The notes: generated by a model from the sequence alone, not told the origin. A stretch of 47,323 nt of DNA from Bacillota bacterium (GCA_023398815.1 JAEWRW010000016.1:1-47323); one strand, 5' to 3'; positions 7,967 to 16,363 are shown, counted from the first letter of the stretch. Made by a program: numbers and translations.

Positions 7967-8073
7967 CCCGAACTTCAAAACAGCCCAGAAAATTCCCAAT
8001 TGCCGTTTGTCTCAAAGCATACCAAAAGAAAAGATATGCTGCAACAGTTCCTTGCAGCAGCCCTCCCACGGGG

Positions 8074-8411
8074 CGGCCCGGTCAGCCCGCCTCGGTTAAG
8101 AAATGCACCCCCCGTCATGCCCGCCCCACCCGGTGAATAGGGTAACACATGATAAAAAGACGGACACAACCGACCCGCTGGGGCAGCATGGCGTTGGGCT
8201 TGCTGCTGGTGGCGGCGCTCCTGCTGCCGGGGTTGCCGGGGGTGGTCTCCCCCGCCGTACTGCCGGCCTTCGCCCCCACCGAGGGGGACGAGGGCGTGAC
8301 CGTCCCCATCCTTATGTACCACGGCGTGCTCAACGACTCCAGCCGTTGGAACGCCTATGTCATACCTGCAGGAGGCCGGGTACACCACCATTGGTTTCGC
8401 AGCCCTGCTTG
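8074..8411 (+). repeat. left copy of a ~340-bp duplication
   Basis: Closely resembles 10449-10820: both have the same leader (GCCCGCCCCACCCGGTGAAT) and the same deacetylase 5' end. The copies frame the AT-rich island that holds the oxidoreductase and AraC-type genes. Confidence 0.85.
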
Positions 8412-8424
8412 CCTGCCACGGTAA
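8149..8424 (+). pseudogene. truncated polysaccharide deacetylase copy
   Basis: The first ~72 codons match the intact gene at 10526 almost residue for residue (signal peptide, VPILMYHG, DSSRWNAYVI). Then 32 bases present in the intact gene are missing between two AT dinucleotides, which shifts the frame so that it stops at 8424. DNA similarity goes on to about 8411 and then ends at the AT-rich island. The catalytic TFDDG motif and all later motifs are absent, so it cannot be an active enzyme. A free secreted N-terminal peptide is possible but unlikely. Confidence 0.85.
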
Positions 8425-8445
8425 CGTGGATGCCCCTTCCTTTGC

Positions 8446-9384
8446 CTATTTGGATCGCAGCGACTGCAAGATCATTTCTTTCAATTTCACCGTGTTGACG
8501 GCGGCTTCAATATCGATGAGGTCACTTTTTACACCGTTGAGCAAACAATCCCGGATATGTCGGATCACCTCTTCGTATTCATCTTTTGCCTCCAGCTGTA
8601 CTACCTCACGAGCCTTGTCATTTCCTGTAATGGAGAACTCCTCCTTTGTGAAGCTCCCATATACCGCGTCATAGCGTACCACTCCCTCTGCAAAAAACAG
8701 TTCAAACCCAATTTCAAAAGGACAGCAGCTGGGTAGGCTGGAGTTGCTTTCCAACACAGCAAATTGATCGCCATAACCAAGCGATGAGATCACCACCGAT
8801 TGCCCCTGATAGTCCATTGCGGAAGCCGTTGCACAATGGGGCATCCCCAAAAGCCCAATGATAAAGTCCATCAGATGGATTTGGAATGTCTCCACATTCT
8901 TTTGGATGCCCAAGTCGCCCCATCGCGGGGAGGTTCTGTTGTAGGCGCGAACACTGAGCAACGGCCCAAGATCGGTCCTTTTGGCAAGCTGTGCCGCATG
9001 TTTGTGTGGCTGCGCAAATTTCAGGAACATGTCTACAAATACGTTCTTCCCATATTGCTCCGCAGCCCGCTGTATGGCCAGAGCATCCTCGGCCGAATAA
9101 GCGACAGGCGTTTCGCAGTAGATATGCTTCCCGTTCTTGAGTCCTTCGATTGCCCATTTTGCGTGCAACTCCGTCGGCAGGCAGAGATCGATGAGGTCAA
9201 TCTCCGGGTTTGTGATCACCTCACTGATCTGTGTTGTTACCGGGATGTGAAACTTCTCCCCTATTTTGCTGAGCTTTTCCCCGTTCCGTCCAAAAATGGA
9301 AACGACTTCAAACCCCTCGATCTTCCTGTACATTTCTGCGTGGGTCTCACCGAACCCCGTTCCGAGGATGCCAACCTTAATCAT
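8446..9384 (-). CDS. Gfo/Idh/MocA family NAD(P)-dependent oxidoreductase
   Basis: 312 residues from ATG at 9384; GGAGGAACG lies just upstream, so I prefer this over the ATG at 9399. N-terminal Rossmann motif VGILGTGFGETHAEMY, then CETPVAYSAEDA in place of the usual EKP motif, then the family's C-terminal sheet domain with FQIHLMDFIIGLLGMP. These enzymes oxidise or epimerise sugars, inositols or related polyols; the substrate is not evident. The start overlaps the end of the AraC-type gene by eight bases, so the two are probably translationally coupled. Codon use is much more AT-rich than in flanking genes. Confidence 0.88.
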   Translation of the reverse strand: MIKVGILGTGFGETHAEMYRKIEGFEVVSIFGRNGEKLSKIGEKFHIPVTTQISEVITNPEIDLIDLCLPTELHAKWAIEGLKNGKHIYCETPVAYSAEDALAIQRAAEQYGKNVFVDMFLKFAQPHKHAAQLAKRTDLGPLLSVRAYNRTSPRWGDLGIQKNVETFQIHLMDFIIGLLGMPHCATASAMDYQGQSVVISSLGYGDQFAVLESNSSLPSCCPFEIGFELFFAEGVVRYDAVYGSFTKEEFSITGNDKAREVVQLEAKDEYEEVIRHIRDCLLNGVKSDLIDIEAAVNTVKLKEMILQSLRSK

Positions 9385-10258
9385 CGAACGTTCCTCCATC
9401 CCTTTTCTCTACGGGCACCCAGATTTCGCAAAAGCAATCCAGGTTGCTGTTCTGCGGGTAGAGCTCAAAATCAGCCGCGTCGATCATGTTGTACTGGGAA
9501 TTCGGAAGGAATTCTTTGAAAATCCGCTCCCACGTTTCCCCGATGCAGCTGCCGTCCTCTCCAATGCATGGGAACACGGCCCACAGGGTGGAGGTCATCT
9601 CCCAAACGCGGAACCCCTCCGGCACAGCACCGCCCTCATAGCGCATGCCAACACCATAATCAAAGTGCGTACTTTCCTTTGAGATGGGGGCACACACGCC
9701 GTAGGTATCGAGCGTCTTCGTATGCTGCTTCAGCACCTCAAAAACCCCATCCGCGCCGCACTGTTTCCAGAAATCCGGTATCTCGGTATTCCCTTCCTCT
9801 GAGATCGACTCGTTTCGAAATGCTTGCGCCTTTACCAGAAGGCTGAATTTCTCTCTCTCCACAATTTTGTAGTCTATCATCGTACCACCTTCCAGTTTGA
9901 TGCGAAGGATGAGACGATTGTAGGACCGCATTCTTGTTCCAGAGCGCCTTGCCACATTAGGCGTGACCCCGTGAAACCTCGAAAACGCCTTGGCAAAACT
10001 TTCAGGAGACTCATAGCCATACTTCAGCGCAACATCAATGACCTTCTTGTCAGACAGAATAAGCTCTTGCCCAGCCATTGACAGCTTACGGTTGCGGATA
10101 TACTCATTGGCAGTGATCCCTGTCACCATGCTGAATGTCCTGTGGAAATGATAGCTCGACATGTGCAAATACCTTGCCACATCCTCATAGTTGATCGGCT
10201 CCAGCATATGCTCTTCGATGTATGCAATTGCGCTTTGTATGCTTTGGATACAGTCCAT
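9377..10258 (-). CDS. AraC-family regulator with GyrI-like effector domain
   Basis: 293 residues. N-terminal double helix-turn-helix of the AraC/XylS type (~8-108, with VARYLHMSSYHFHRTF and VALKYGYESPESFAKAF). It is followed by a C-terminal GyrI-like/effector-binding domain (~127-290, ending DFELYPQNSNLDCFCEIWVP). This Rob-like order suggests a one-component activator that binds a small ligand. It precedes and overlaps the oxidoreductase gene, so it likely controls its own small operon. AGGGGTGATCAACA gives a ribosome site. Base composition is foreign to the neighbourhood. Confidence 0.9.
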   Translation of the reverse strand: MDCIQSIQSAIAYIEEHMLEPINYEDVARYLHMSSYHFHRTFSMVTGITANEYIRNRKLSMAGQELILSDKKVIDVALKYGYESPESFAKAFSRFHGVTPNVARRSGTRMRSYNRLILRIKLEGGTMIDYKIVEREKFSLLVKAQAFRNESISEEGNTEIPDFWKQCGADGVFEVLKQHTKTLDTYGVCAPISKESTHFDYGVGMRYEGGAVPEGFRVWEMTSTLWAVFPCIGEDGSCIGETWERIFKEFLPNSQYNMIDAADFELYPQNSNLDCFCEIWVPVEKRDGGTFDD

Positions 10259-10448
10259 TGTTGATCACCCCTTCAACTATAACGCGTCTGTGCCCATCTG
10301 TCCCAACCTTGTTTGCTCTTATTTGTCTTGACACAGTTTTTCGTTGGGGCACATGGACATTTGCATCTTATCTGCTTCATGGAAAGAAAAGCAACATTCA
10401 ACTAGCTACCGATTCTAGTGTCATTCACAATGGGTCTCAGAACTGAGT

Positions 10449-10820
10449 GGCCCGTCAGCCTGCTCGGATTCAGAAATGCACTCCCTCTCCGTCATGCCCG
10501 CCCCACCCGGTGAATAGGGTAACACATGAGAAAAAGACGGACACAACCGACCCGCTGGGGCAGCATGGCGTTGGGCTTGCTGCTGGTGGCGGTTCTCCTG
10601 TTGCCGGGGCTACCGGGGGCGGTCTCCCCCGCCGCGCTGCCGGCCTTCGCCCCCACCGAGGACGACGAGGGCGTGACCGTGCCCATCCTTATGTACCACG
10701 GCATCCTGAAGGATTCCAGCCGCTGGAACGCCTACGTCATCAGCCCTGCCGAGCTGGAGAGCGACCTCAAATACCTGCGCAAGGCCGGGTACACCACCAT
10801 CAGCATCGCAGACCTCATTA
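10449..10820 (+). repeat. right copy of the ~340-bp duplication
   Basis: Leader and 5' part of the intact deacetylase gene, roughly 90% like 8074-8411 by eye. See the left copy. Confidence 0.85.
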
Positions 10821-11416
10821 CCTATGTCTACGACGGCGCCCCCCTGCCAGAGAAGCCGGTGCTGCTGACCTTTGACGACGGGTACCTCAACAACTACGTC
10901 TACGCCTACCCTCTGCTGCAACAGTATGAGATGAAGGCGGTGCTGTCGGTCATCGGCATCCACAGCGACTATTACACCGCCCACCCCGACGACAATGCCC
11001 TCTACGCCCACGTGAACTGGCAGCAGGTGCGGGAGATGGCCGCCACCGGCCGCATTGAGATTGAGAACCACTCCTACAACCTGCACACCATCACCAGCAG
11101 CCGCACCGCCAGCATGATGGTGAGCGGGGAGAGCCTGCCCCACTACCGCCAGACGCTGATGGCCGACGCCATCCGCCTGCAGGCACGCATCGATGAGGAA
11201 ACCGGCGCTCTGCCCCAGTGTTACACCTATCCCTATGGGCTCATCAGCCGGGAGTCGGTGGACATCCTGCGGGAGATGGGCTTCCGCTGCACGCTCTCCT
11301 GCTCCACCGGCGTCAACCGGGTGACTCGCGACCCCGATAGCCTCATCCTGATGAAGCGGTTGCTGCGTCCCCATGGCACTAGCGCCGCCGAGGTGCTGCG
11401 CCGCGCCGGCGGCTGA
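10526..11416 (+). CDS. secreted polysaccharide deacetylase (NodB fold)
   Basis: 296 residues. An N-terminal RKRR segment and a hydrophobic stretch (~14-33) look like a signal peptide or membrane anchor. NodB motifs follow: TFDDGY (115-120, catalytic base and metal Asp), HSYNLH (182-187, metal histidines) and YPYG (235-238). The family removes N- or O-acetyl groups from peptidoglycan, chitin or xylan with a divalent metal; which one is not evident. AGGG precedes the ATG. The leader and first ~95 codons are duplicated as the broken copy at 8149. The following intergenic region carries the promoter of the PPC protein. Confidence 0.92.
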   Translation: MRKRRTQPTRWGSMALGLLLVAVLLLPGLPGAVSPAALPAFAPTEDDEGVTVPILMYHGILKDSSRWNAYVISPAELESDLKYLRKAGYTTISIADLITYVYDGAPLPEKPVLLTFDDGYLNNYVYAYPLLQQYEMKAVLSVIGIHSDYYTAHPDDNALYAHVNWQQVREMAATGRIEIENHSYNLHTITSSRTASMMVSGESLPHYRQTLMADAIRLQARIDEETGALPQCYTYPYGLISRESVDILREMGFRCTLSCSTGVNRVTRDPDSLILMKRLLRPHGTSAAEVLRRAGG

Positions 11417-11487
11417 CGGGGGCAGAGACCCCACTTCCCCCTCACCCTCCTCCCTTTGCTGGCCCAAACCGCAACCACCCCGCTTGC

Positions 11488-11516
11488 TTGCGCGCGGGGT
11501 GGGATGGTGTTATATT
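11488..11516 (+). promoter_or_regulatory. probable promoter of the PPC-repeat protein gene
   Basis: TTGCGC (11488-11493), 17-base spacer, TATATT (11511-11516), 67 bases before the start codon. The -35 overlaps a GC-rich hairpin (11477-11500). Confidence 0.5.
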
Positions 11517-11582
11517 TTGGGAGATGATGGATTGATTGCCCGATCCTCACGTTGGCATACCAAGGGCAGTCGGAGGTTGGCA

Positions 11583-13745
11583 ATGGAAAAGATGGGCTGG
11601 CGTCTCCTCTTGGTCAGCGCTGCGGTGCTGGTGTTCCTGGCAGGGTGGCCGCTGCATGCCGCCGCAAGCGCGGAGGCCGAGCCCAACGGCGGCATCGCCT
11701 CGGCCACGGCCATCGCGCTCAACGAGCCGGCGACGGGGAGCATCGGCGACGGCAGCGACGTGGACTGGTACAAGTTCACCCTGGCCACCGCCGGCAAGGT
11801 CACCCTGAACTTGAAACACAGTACATTGGGCGATTCTGAACAATACTGGAACATCACCTGTTACGCCTTCAATGCCAACACCGGCGAAACAGCCGAACTC
11901 ACGAGCTTCCTGGTGCGCGGCACACAGCTGAGCATTGACAGCAGCGCGCTGGGGCTTCCAGCTGGCACGTACTACGTGCAAATTGCGCCTTGCGATTCCT
12001 CCTGGAGCACCTCCTACTCGCTGACGGCGTCGTTCACCGCTTCCTCCACCTGGGAGAGGGAGAGCAACAACACCCTGCCCACCGCCAACGCCATCGCGCT
12101 CAACCGCTCCTATTCGGGGGCCATCGCCACACAGGGGGATGAGGACTGGTACAAATTCACCCTGACCACCGCCGGCAAGGTCACCCTGACCTTCAAGCAC
12201 AGCACATTGGGGGAATCTCCCCAATATTGGGCCGTCACCTGCTACACCTTCAACGCCAACACCGGTGAAACCTCCGAACTCACGAGCTCCCTGGTGCGCG
12301 GCACACAGCTGAGCCTTGACAGCAGTGCGCTGGGGCTCCCTGCCGGCACGTATTACGCGCAAATTGCACCTTGCGATTCCTCCTGGAGCACCCCCTACTC
12401 GCTGACGGCGTCGTTCACCGCCTCCTCCACCTGGGAGCGGGAGAGCAACAACACCCTGCCCACCGCCAACGCCATCGCACTCAACCGTTCCTATTCGGGT
12501 TCCCTTGCCGCGCAGGGGGATAAGGACTGGTACAAGTTCACGCTGACCACCGCGGGCAAGGTGACGCTGGCCTTTAAACACAGCACAGCGGGGGAGGATG
12601 CCCAATACTGGAGGGTGGAGTGCTACGCCTACAATGCCAACACGGGGTCGCAATCGACGCTGGCAAGCTTCCTGGCGCGCGGCAGCGAGCTGGGCGTCAG
12701 CAGCAACGCGCTGGGCCTTCCGGCTGGCACATATTACGTGCAGATTGCACCCTACGAATCCACCTGGAGCACCTCCTACTCGCTGACGGCATCGTTCACC
12801 GCTTCCTCCACCTGGGAGAGGGAGTTCAACAACACCCTGCCCACCGCCAACGCCATCTTTAACCAATCGGCCTACAACGGCGCATTGGCCACGAAGACCG
12901 ACAGCGACTGGTACAAATTCGTACTGGTGGCAAGCGACAAAGTGCGGATGAAGTTCAAGCACGCCGCGCTTGATTCCTCCGACATCTACTGGAAGGCCAT
13001 CCTATACAAATACGACGCCACAACAGGGGTGAAAACTGCGGTGACGACGTTGCTCTCCCACGGGGGGGAGACCAGCGTCACCAGCGACGCGGCGTTCCTG
13101 TCAGCAGGTACCTATTACGTTTCGATCACCTATTTCTACTACTCCCCCCTCCCCTACAGCCTGACGATCCTGCCAGACAAAGCGATCAATGGGCGTCCCT
13201 CGCTGGCGGCGGCCTCCGCCGGGTACAACAAGGTCAAGCTGACCTGGAAGGCCGCAGCCGGTGCCAAGGGGTATCAGATCTACCGGGCCACCTCGTCGGG
13301 CGGCACGTACTCCCTGGTCAAGACCGTCCGGTCTGGCACCACCACCAGCTACACCGACAGCGGCCTTTCCACGGGCCGCACCTACTACTACAAGATGCGC
13401 ATCTATGGCACGCTGGGCTCCAAAACGGTGTATTCCTCCAAGTCCACCGTTGTGGCAGCCAAGCCCGTGCCCGCCAAGCCCACCGGCGTGAAGGCGAAAG
13501 CCGCTTCGTCCACCAGCATCAAGGTCTCCTGGGGTGCCGTGCCCGGCGCGACGGGGTACCGCGTCTACCGCGCCACCTCCAGGGCCGGTACTTACAAGCT
13601 GGTGAAGGACACAACCGCACTCTCCTACACCAATAAGAGCCTCACCCACAACAGGACCTATTACTACAAGGTGAAGGCCTACCGCAAGGCGGGTACCGCC
13701 AAGGTGTACGGCGGGGCCTCCTCCGTGGTTTACGCCAGGCCATAG
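11583..13745 (+). CDS. secreted protein with four PPC-like repeats and two FN3 domains
   Basis: 720 residues from ATG at 11583 (GGAGG six bases upstream). Signal peptide MEKMGWRLLLVSAAVLVFLA with cleavage probable near HAAASA. Four tandem ~127-residue bacterial pre-peptidase C-terminal (PPC)-type beta-sandwich domains follow, each with a start like ESNNTLPTANAIALN and the core DWYKFTL...GKVTL and SALGLPAGTYYVQIAP. The C-terminus has two fibronectin type III domains (~535-720) with YQIYRATS and YRVYRATS. No catalytic domain, LPXTG anchor or S-layer motif is visible. A role in adhesion or polysaccharide binding at the surface is inference. It is followed by a clear terminator. Confidence 0.88.
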   Translation: MEKMGWRLLLVSAAVLVFLAGWPLHAAASAEAEPNGGIASATAIALNEPATGSIGDGSDVDWYKFTLATAGKVTLNLKHSTLGDSEQYWNITCYAFNANTGETAELTSFLVRGTQLSIDSSALGLPAGTYYVQIAPCDSSWSTSYSLTASFTASSTWERESNNTLPTANAIALNRSYSGAIATQGDEDWYKFTLTTAGKVTLTFKHSTLGESPQYWAVTCYTFNANTGETSELTSSLVRGTQLSLDSSALGLPAGTYYAQIAPCDSSWSTPYSLTASFTASSTWERESNNTLPTANAIALNRSYSGSLAAQGDKDWYKFTLTTAGKVTLAFKHSTAGEDAQYWRVECYAYNANTGSQSTLASFLARGSELGVSSNALGLPAGTYYVQIAPYESTWSTSYSLTASFTASSTWEREFNNTLPTANAIFNQSAYNGALATKTDSDWYKFVLVASDKVRMKFKHAALDSSDIYWKAILYKYDATTGVKTAVTTLLSHGGETSVTSDAAFLSAGTYYVSITYFYYSPLPYSLTILPDKAINGRPSLAAASAGYNKVKLTWKAAAGAKGYQIYRATSSGGTYSLVKTVRSGTTTSYTDSGLSTGRTYYYKMRIYGTLGSKTVYSSKSTVVAAKPVPAKPTGVKAKAASSTSIKVSWGAVPGATGYRVYRATSRAGTYKLVKDTTALSYTNKSLTHNRTYYYKVKAYRKAGTAKVYGGASSVVYARP
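11661..13180 (+). repeat. four tandem 381-bp coding repeats
   Basis: The block beginning TCCTCCACCTGGGAG recurs at 12042, 12423 and 12804, exactly 381 bases (127 codons) apart; the first unit starts near 11661. Units 2 and 3 are nearly identical at DNA level and unit 4 is the most diverged. Confidence 0.85.
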
Positions 13746-13765
13746 CAGCAAGGCAATGATGCAGC

Positions 13766-13816
13766 AGGGGCTGTCCGCGGGCGACGAAGCATCGCCGTGG
13801 ACAGCCCCCTTTGTTT
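13766..13816 (+). terminator. terminator of the PPC-repeat gene
   Basis: Stem GGGGCTGTCC (13767-13776) / GGACAGCCCC (13799-13808) extended by inner pairs, followed by CTTTGTTT. Confidence 0.75.
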
Positions 13817-13842
13817 AGCCTGCGCCGTCGGCCTGGCAGCTC

Positions 13843-14445
13843 TCACTCCGCCCGCCACTCCACCACATCAGCCAAGGGCAGACGGGGCCGGGGCGACGGG
13901 GCCTCGGCGGGCACGCCCAGCGCCACCGCCGCCACCAATTGCCGGTCGGTGCCCAGCCAGGCCACCAGCTCGGGGTAAGCGAAGAAAACATCACAAACCC
14001 ACAGGGCACCCAGGCCCTCGTCCACAGCGGCCAGCAGCAGGTTCTCAATGGCCGCGCCGATGGACTGCACATTGCTGAGGCTGCGGAACACTCCTCCCAT
14101 GTCAGTGGGCGTCTCCATGGCCGGGGCCTCGGCGTTGAGCACGAAGATGCTAACCGGGGCCTGGGCCATGATGTCCAGCGAGTGACGGGCTGACGCCGCA
14201 TAAGCGTGCAGGTGCGGCAGAAGCCCATCGCCAGCCCCCTCCCGCGCAATGCCTTCGCTCATGGCGCGCAGCATGCCTTCCTTTGCCGCGCCGGAGACGA
14301 CGACAAACCGCCAGGGCTGCCGGTTCTTTGCCGATGGCGCGCTGATTGCCGCCTCCAGCACCGCGCGCAGGCTTTCCTCCGGCACCGGGTCGGGCCGGAA
14401 GCGGCGGATGCTCCGCCGGGCGGCCACTGTGTCTTTCCATTCCAT
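13843..14445 (-). CDS. nitroreductase-family flavoprotein
   Basis: 200 residues from ATG at 14445, with AAAGGAGGG upstream; the longer frame has no ribosome site. Starts with the family signature ARRSIRRFRPDPVPEESL, then APSAKNRQPWRFVVV, which builds the FMN site. The segment GAAIENLLLAAVDEGLGALWVC is the conserved central helix, and the protein ends with a short strand. NAD(P)H-dependent reduction of nitroaromatics, quinones or enones is the family activity; the true substrate is unknown. It lies downstream of the CAP-domain gene but a terminator separates them. Confidence 0.9.
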   Translation of the reverse strand: MEWKDTVAARRSIRRFRPDPVPEESLRAVLEAAISAPSAKNRQPWRFVVVSGAAKEGMLRAMSEGIAREGAGDGLLPHLHAYAASARHSLDIMAQAPVSIFVLNAEAPAMETPTDMGGVFRSLSNVQSIGAAIENLLLAAVDEGLGALWVCDVFFAYPELVAWLGTDRQLVAAVALGVPAEAPSPRPRLPLADVVEWRAE

Positions 14446-14524
14446 AGCAATCCCTCCTTTTGCCCCAGCATACCACATGGTGCGTTCGGTGTCCTGTCCG
14501 CGTGCGGCCTCGCCGGACAGGGGC

Positions 14525-14554
14525 AAAAAACCGCCCGGCATGCGCCGGGCGGTT
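14525..14554 (-). terminator. terminator of the CAP-domain gene
   Basis: On the minus strand, 11-bp perfect stem AACCGCCCGGC / GCCGGGCGGTT with a 4-base loop and a T-run, 16 bases after the stop. Confidence 0.85.
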
Positions 14555-14570
14555 GAGATAACTTTGCGGT

Positions 14571-15497
14571 TTACTTGCTGAAGATGTTGGTGACCAGCAC
14601 ATACCGGCTGCTGCCGTAGGCCACGCCCGAGCCGATCTTGGTGTACTTGGCGCGTAGCAGGTTGCTGCGGTGGCCGGAAGAGTTCATGAACGACTCCTGC
14701 GCGAAGATGGCGTTGTGGTTGCCGAAAGCGATGTTCTCCCCCATGGAGGTGTACTTGATGCCCTTGCTCTTGGCAATCTGGAACACGTTCTTCTTTTCGG
14801 GTGCGGGGGTGTAGTGGCTGAAGTAGTTGCGCTTCACCATGTCTTTGCTGCGCAGACGGGCCAGCTTGGTGTTGTCGGTGTTGGCCTTCAAGGCCTTAAG
14901 GCCGTTGCGGACGCGGATGGCGTTGGTCAGGTCCATGCTCTCCTTCTCGTAGGCCCGCTGCACCGCGTCGGAGAGGGCGGGCTTGTTGAGCAGGGCGTTG
15001 TTCTCGTCCGCCTTGGGCACGATGAGGATGGCGGTCGTCTTGTTGCTCTTGAGCGTGTCATAGAAGACGATGACGTAGTTGCTGCCCGAGGTGAAAAAGT
15101 CTCGCTGGGTGGCATTGTAGATCATGTAGAACGTGTTGCCGTTCTGCAACATGGTGGTGGGGGTACCCAGCGCCTTGCGGGCGGCGGTGCGGGTGGTATT
15201 CAGCTTAACCTTGCTGCCGTACTTGAGACCGGCGGCGTTGGTGTACACGGCCACGACCTTTTTGTCCCGTACGCCAGCCATAAAGAAGTTCTTGTAATCC
15301 TTGTTGTATACATACCAGGTGAAGCCATATTCGCTGGCGTCCTTGCGGGCGGGCTTGCCGTATTTCTGCACCAGTTTCGTCTCGGTCATACCGACGATCG
15401 ATTTGGTGTCCAGGGTGACGGTCTTCGCCTTAGCCAAAACAGCGGTGGGGCTGAGAAGGAGCATAACAGTGAGCAATACAGAAAACAGCCGCTTCAT
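14571..15497 (-). CDS. secreted CAP-domain (SCP/PR1) protein
   Basis: 308 residues from ATG at 15497 (AAAGGAGGAACCCCG upstream). Signal peptide KRLFSVLLTVMLLLSPTAVLA, then a ~150-residue N-terminal region like the domain that often precedes CAP in Firmicutes (GMTETKLVQKYGKPARK, repeated beta units). The C-terminal CAP domain (~185-308) has MDLTNAIRVRNGLKAL, YFSHYTPAP, GENIAFG and HRSNLL. Secreted; YkwD-like CAP proteins are often surface-linked, but their activity is largely unknown. The leader contains a cyclic-di-GMP-I riboswitch, so expression should follow c-di-GMP and hence surface or biofilm lifestyle (established for the riboswitch class, inferred here). Confidence 0.92.
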   Translation of the reverse strand: MKRLFSVLLTVMLLLSPTAVLAKAKTVTLDTKSIVGMTETKLVQKYGKPARKDASEYGFTWYVYNKDYKNFFMAGVRDKKVVAVYTNAAGLKYGSKVKLNTTRTAARKALGTPTTMLQNGNTFYMIYNATQRDFFTSGSNYVIVFYDTLKSNKTTAILIVPKADENNALLNKPALSDAVQRAYEKESMDLTNAIRVRNGLKALKANTDNTKLARLRSKDMVKRNYFSHYTPAPEKKNVFQIAKSKGIKYTSMGENIAFGNHNAIFAQESFMNSSGHRSNLLRAKYTKIGSGVAYGSSRYVLVTNIFSK

Positions 15498-15560
15498 CGG
15501 GGTTCCTCCTTTGTGTCGGTGGAACACGCGGCTGCCAATCATCATACCGTGCGTTCCATT

Positions 15561-15637
15561 GGCGGCCCGGCTGCCATAGCAAAAATGCATTAGGCCCGTG
15601 GCTTTGCGTCGCTGCCTTTCGGCAGGTTTGCCTTTTT
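15561..15637 (-). promoter_or_regulatory. cyclic-di-GMP-I (GEMM) riboswitch
   Basis: The leader of the CAP gene reads, 5'-3' on the minus strand: GGCAAACCTGCCGAAAGGCAG, split as GGCAAACC (c-di-GMP-I entry) and GAAA-capped P2; then GCGACGCAAAGCCACGGGCC with CTAA; then GCAGCCGGGCCGCC closing P3. The motifs GCAAACC, GAAA tetraloop, ACGCAAAGCC and GGGCCTAA are the hallmark of GEMM aptamers. It lies 64 bases before the start codon. No obvious intrinsic terminator follows, so control may act on translation. Confidence 0.88.
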
Positions 15638-15684
15638 CAATGGATGGCGATCCATGAAAAATCTTCGGTTGTGCTTGTCTGGTA

Positions 15685-15713
15685 CTTATATACCACCGTC
15701 GGCCGGGGATAAA
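15685..15713 (-). promoter_or_regulatory. possible promoter before the riboswitch
   Basis: Minus strand TTTATC (15708-15713), 17-base spacer, TATAAG (15685-15690), about 48 bases before the aptamer. Modest match. The flanking 15714-15760 is unusually AT-rich. Confidence 0.4.
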
Positions 15714-15865
15714 CAGAAAATTCTTATTTCTTAGAAAACTTTACATAAAATAAGTGTTGAGTGCGGATGAGGGTGGATGCGCTGCCGGGAGGGAAGGAAA
15801 GAGGGTACCCGTAAGGGCATTGTTGAATGACTTTGCTTAAGCATTTCAACCTGCTTTTCAGAATC

Positions 15866-16363
15866 GCGCTGCGCTGGGCGGCACTTTTGGTAGGCGCCAA
15901 AAGTGCCCAAAAGCGCCCGGGAGGCGCGGGCGAGTTTCTAAGACCGGACGACCGGCACGAGGTTTATGAGGCAGCGGCGGTAACTCGGCTTCGCAAGCGA
16001 AGCCTCAAACATCCCGCCCGCTGTCGCAAGCTGAGTGCCGCCGATCACCCGGGAGAAACTCGCAACGCGCATGAGGGACGGACCGCCAGATCTTCGTTGC
16101 ATGGAACCCGTCAGAAGCCGCCAGCCGGTTTATCCGGCGGCGGCACAAAACAGCATGATCGTGGCACTCGATCCTTCCCGCCCACAGGCGCGTTTCCCTC
16201 GGAAAAGCCAGCACGATCAACGCAATGAAAAGCCCCGCGGCGGCATGTACGTCGCGGGGCAAACCTTCACTCGTGCCGAGCACTCCCGTTCGCCTTTGCC
16301 GCGCAGCGGCAAAGGCGATACAAACTCGCGGCGGTCGCGCCAGCGGCCGACGCGACTCGCTAG
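15866..16363 (+). repeat. structured repeat element B1
   Basis: Shares long constant blocks with B2 (40900-41583) and partly with B3. It contains hairpin GGCACTTTTGG/GCGCCAAAAGTGCC, a long-range stem CGAGTTTCT (15931-15939)/AGAAACTCG (16054-16062), inner stem CAGCGG/CCGCTG (15972, 16018) and a hairpin GGCTTCG/CGAAGCC (15987-16004). These stems differ in B2 with compensating changes. The right end reaches the stop codon of the ABC exporter gene. The region holds no credible protein gene. Confidence 0.8.
16228..16260 (-). terminator. terminator of the ABC exporter operon, inside B1
   Basis: Minus strand stem GCCCCGCG / CGCGGGGC followed by TTTTC, about 100 bases after the exporter stop. B2 has the same structure with different stem bases. 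Confidence 0.65.
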
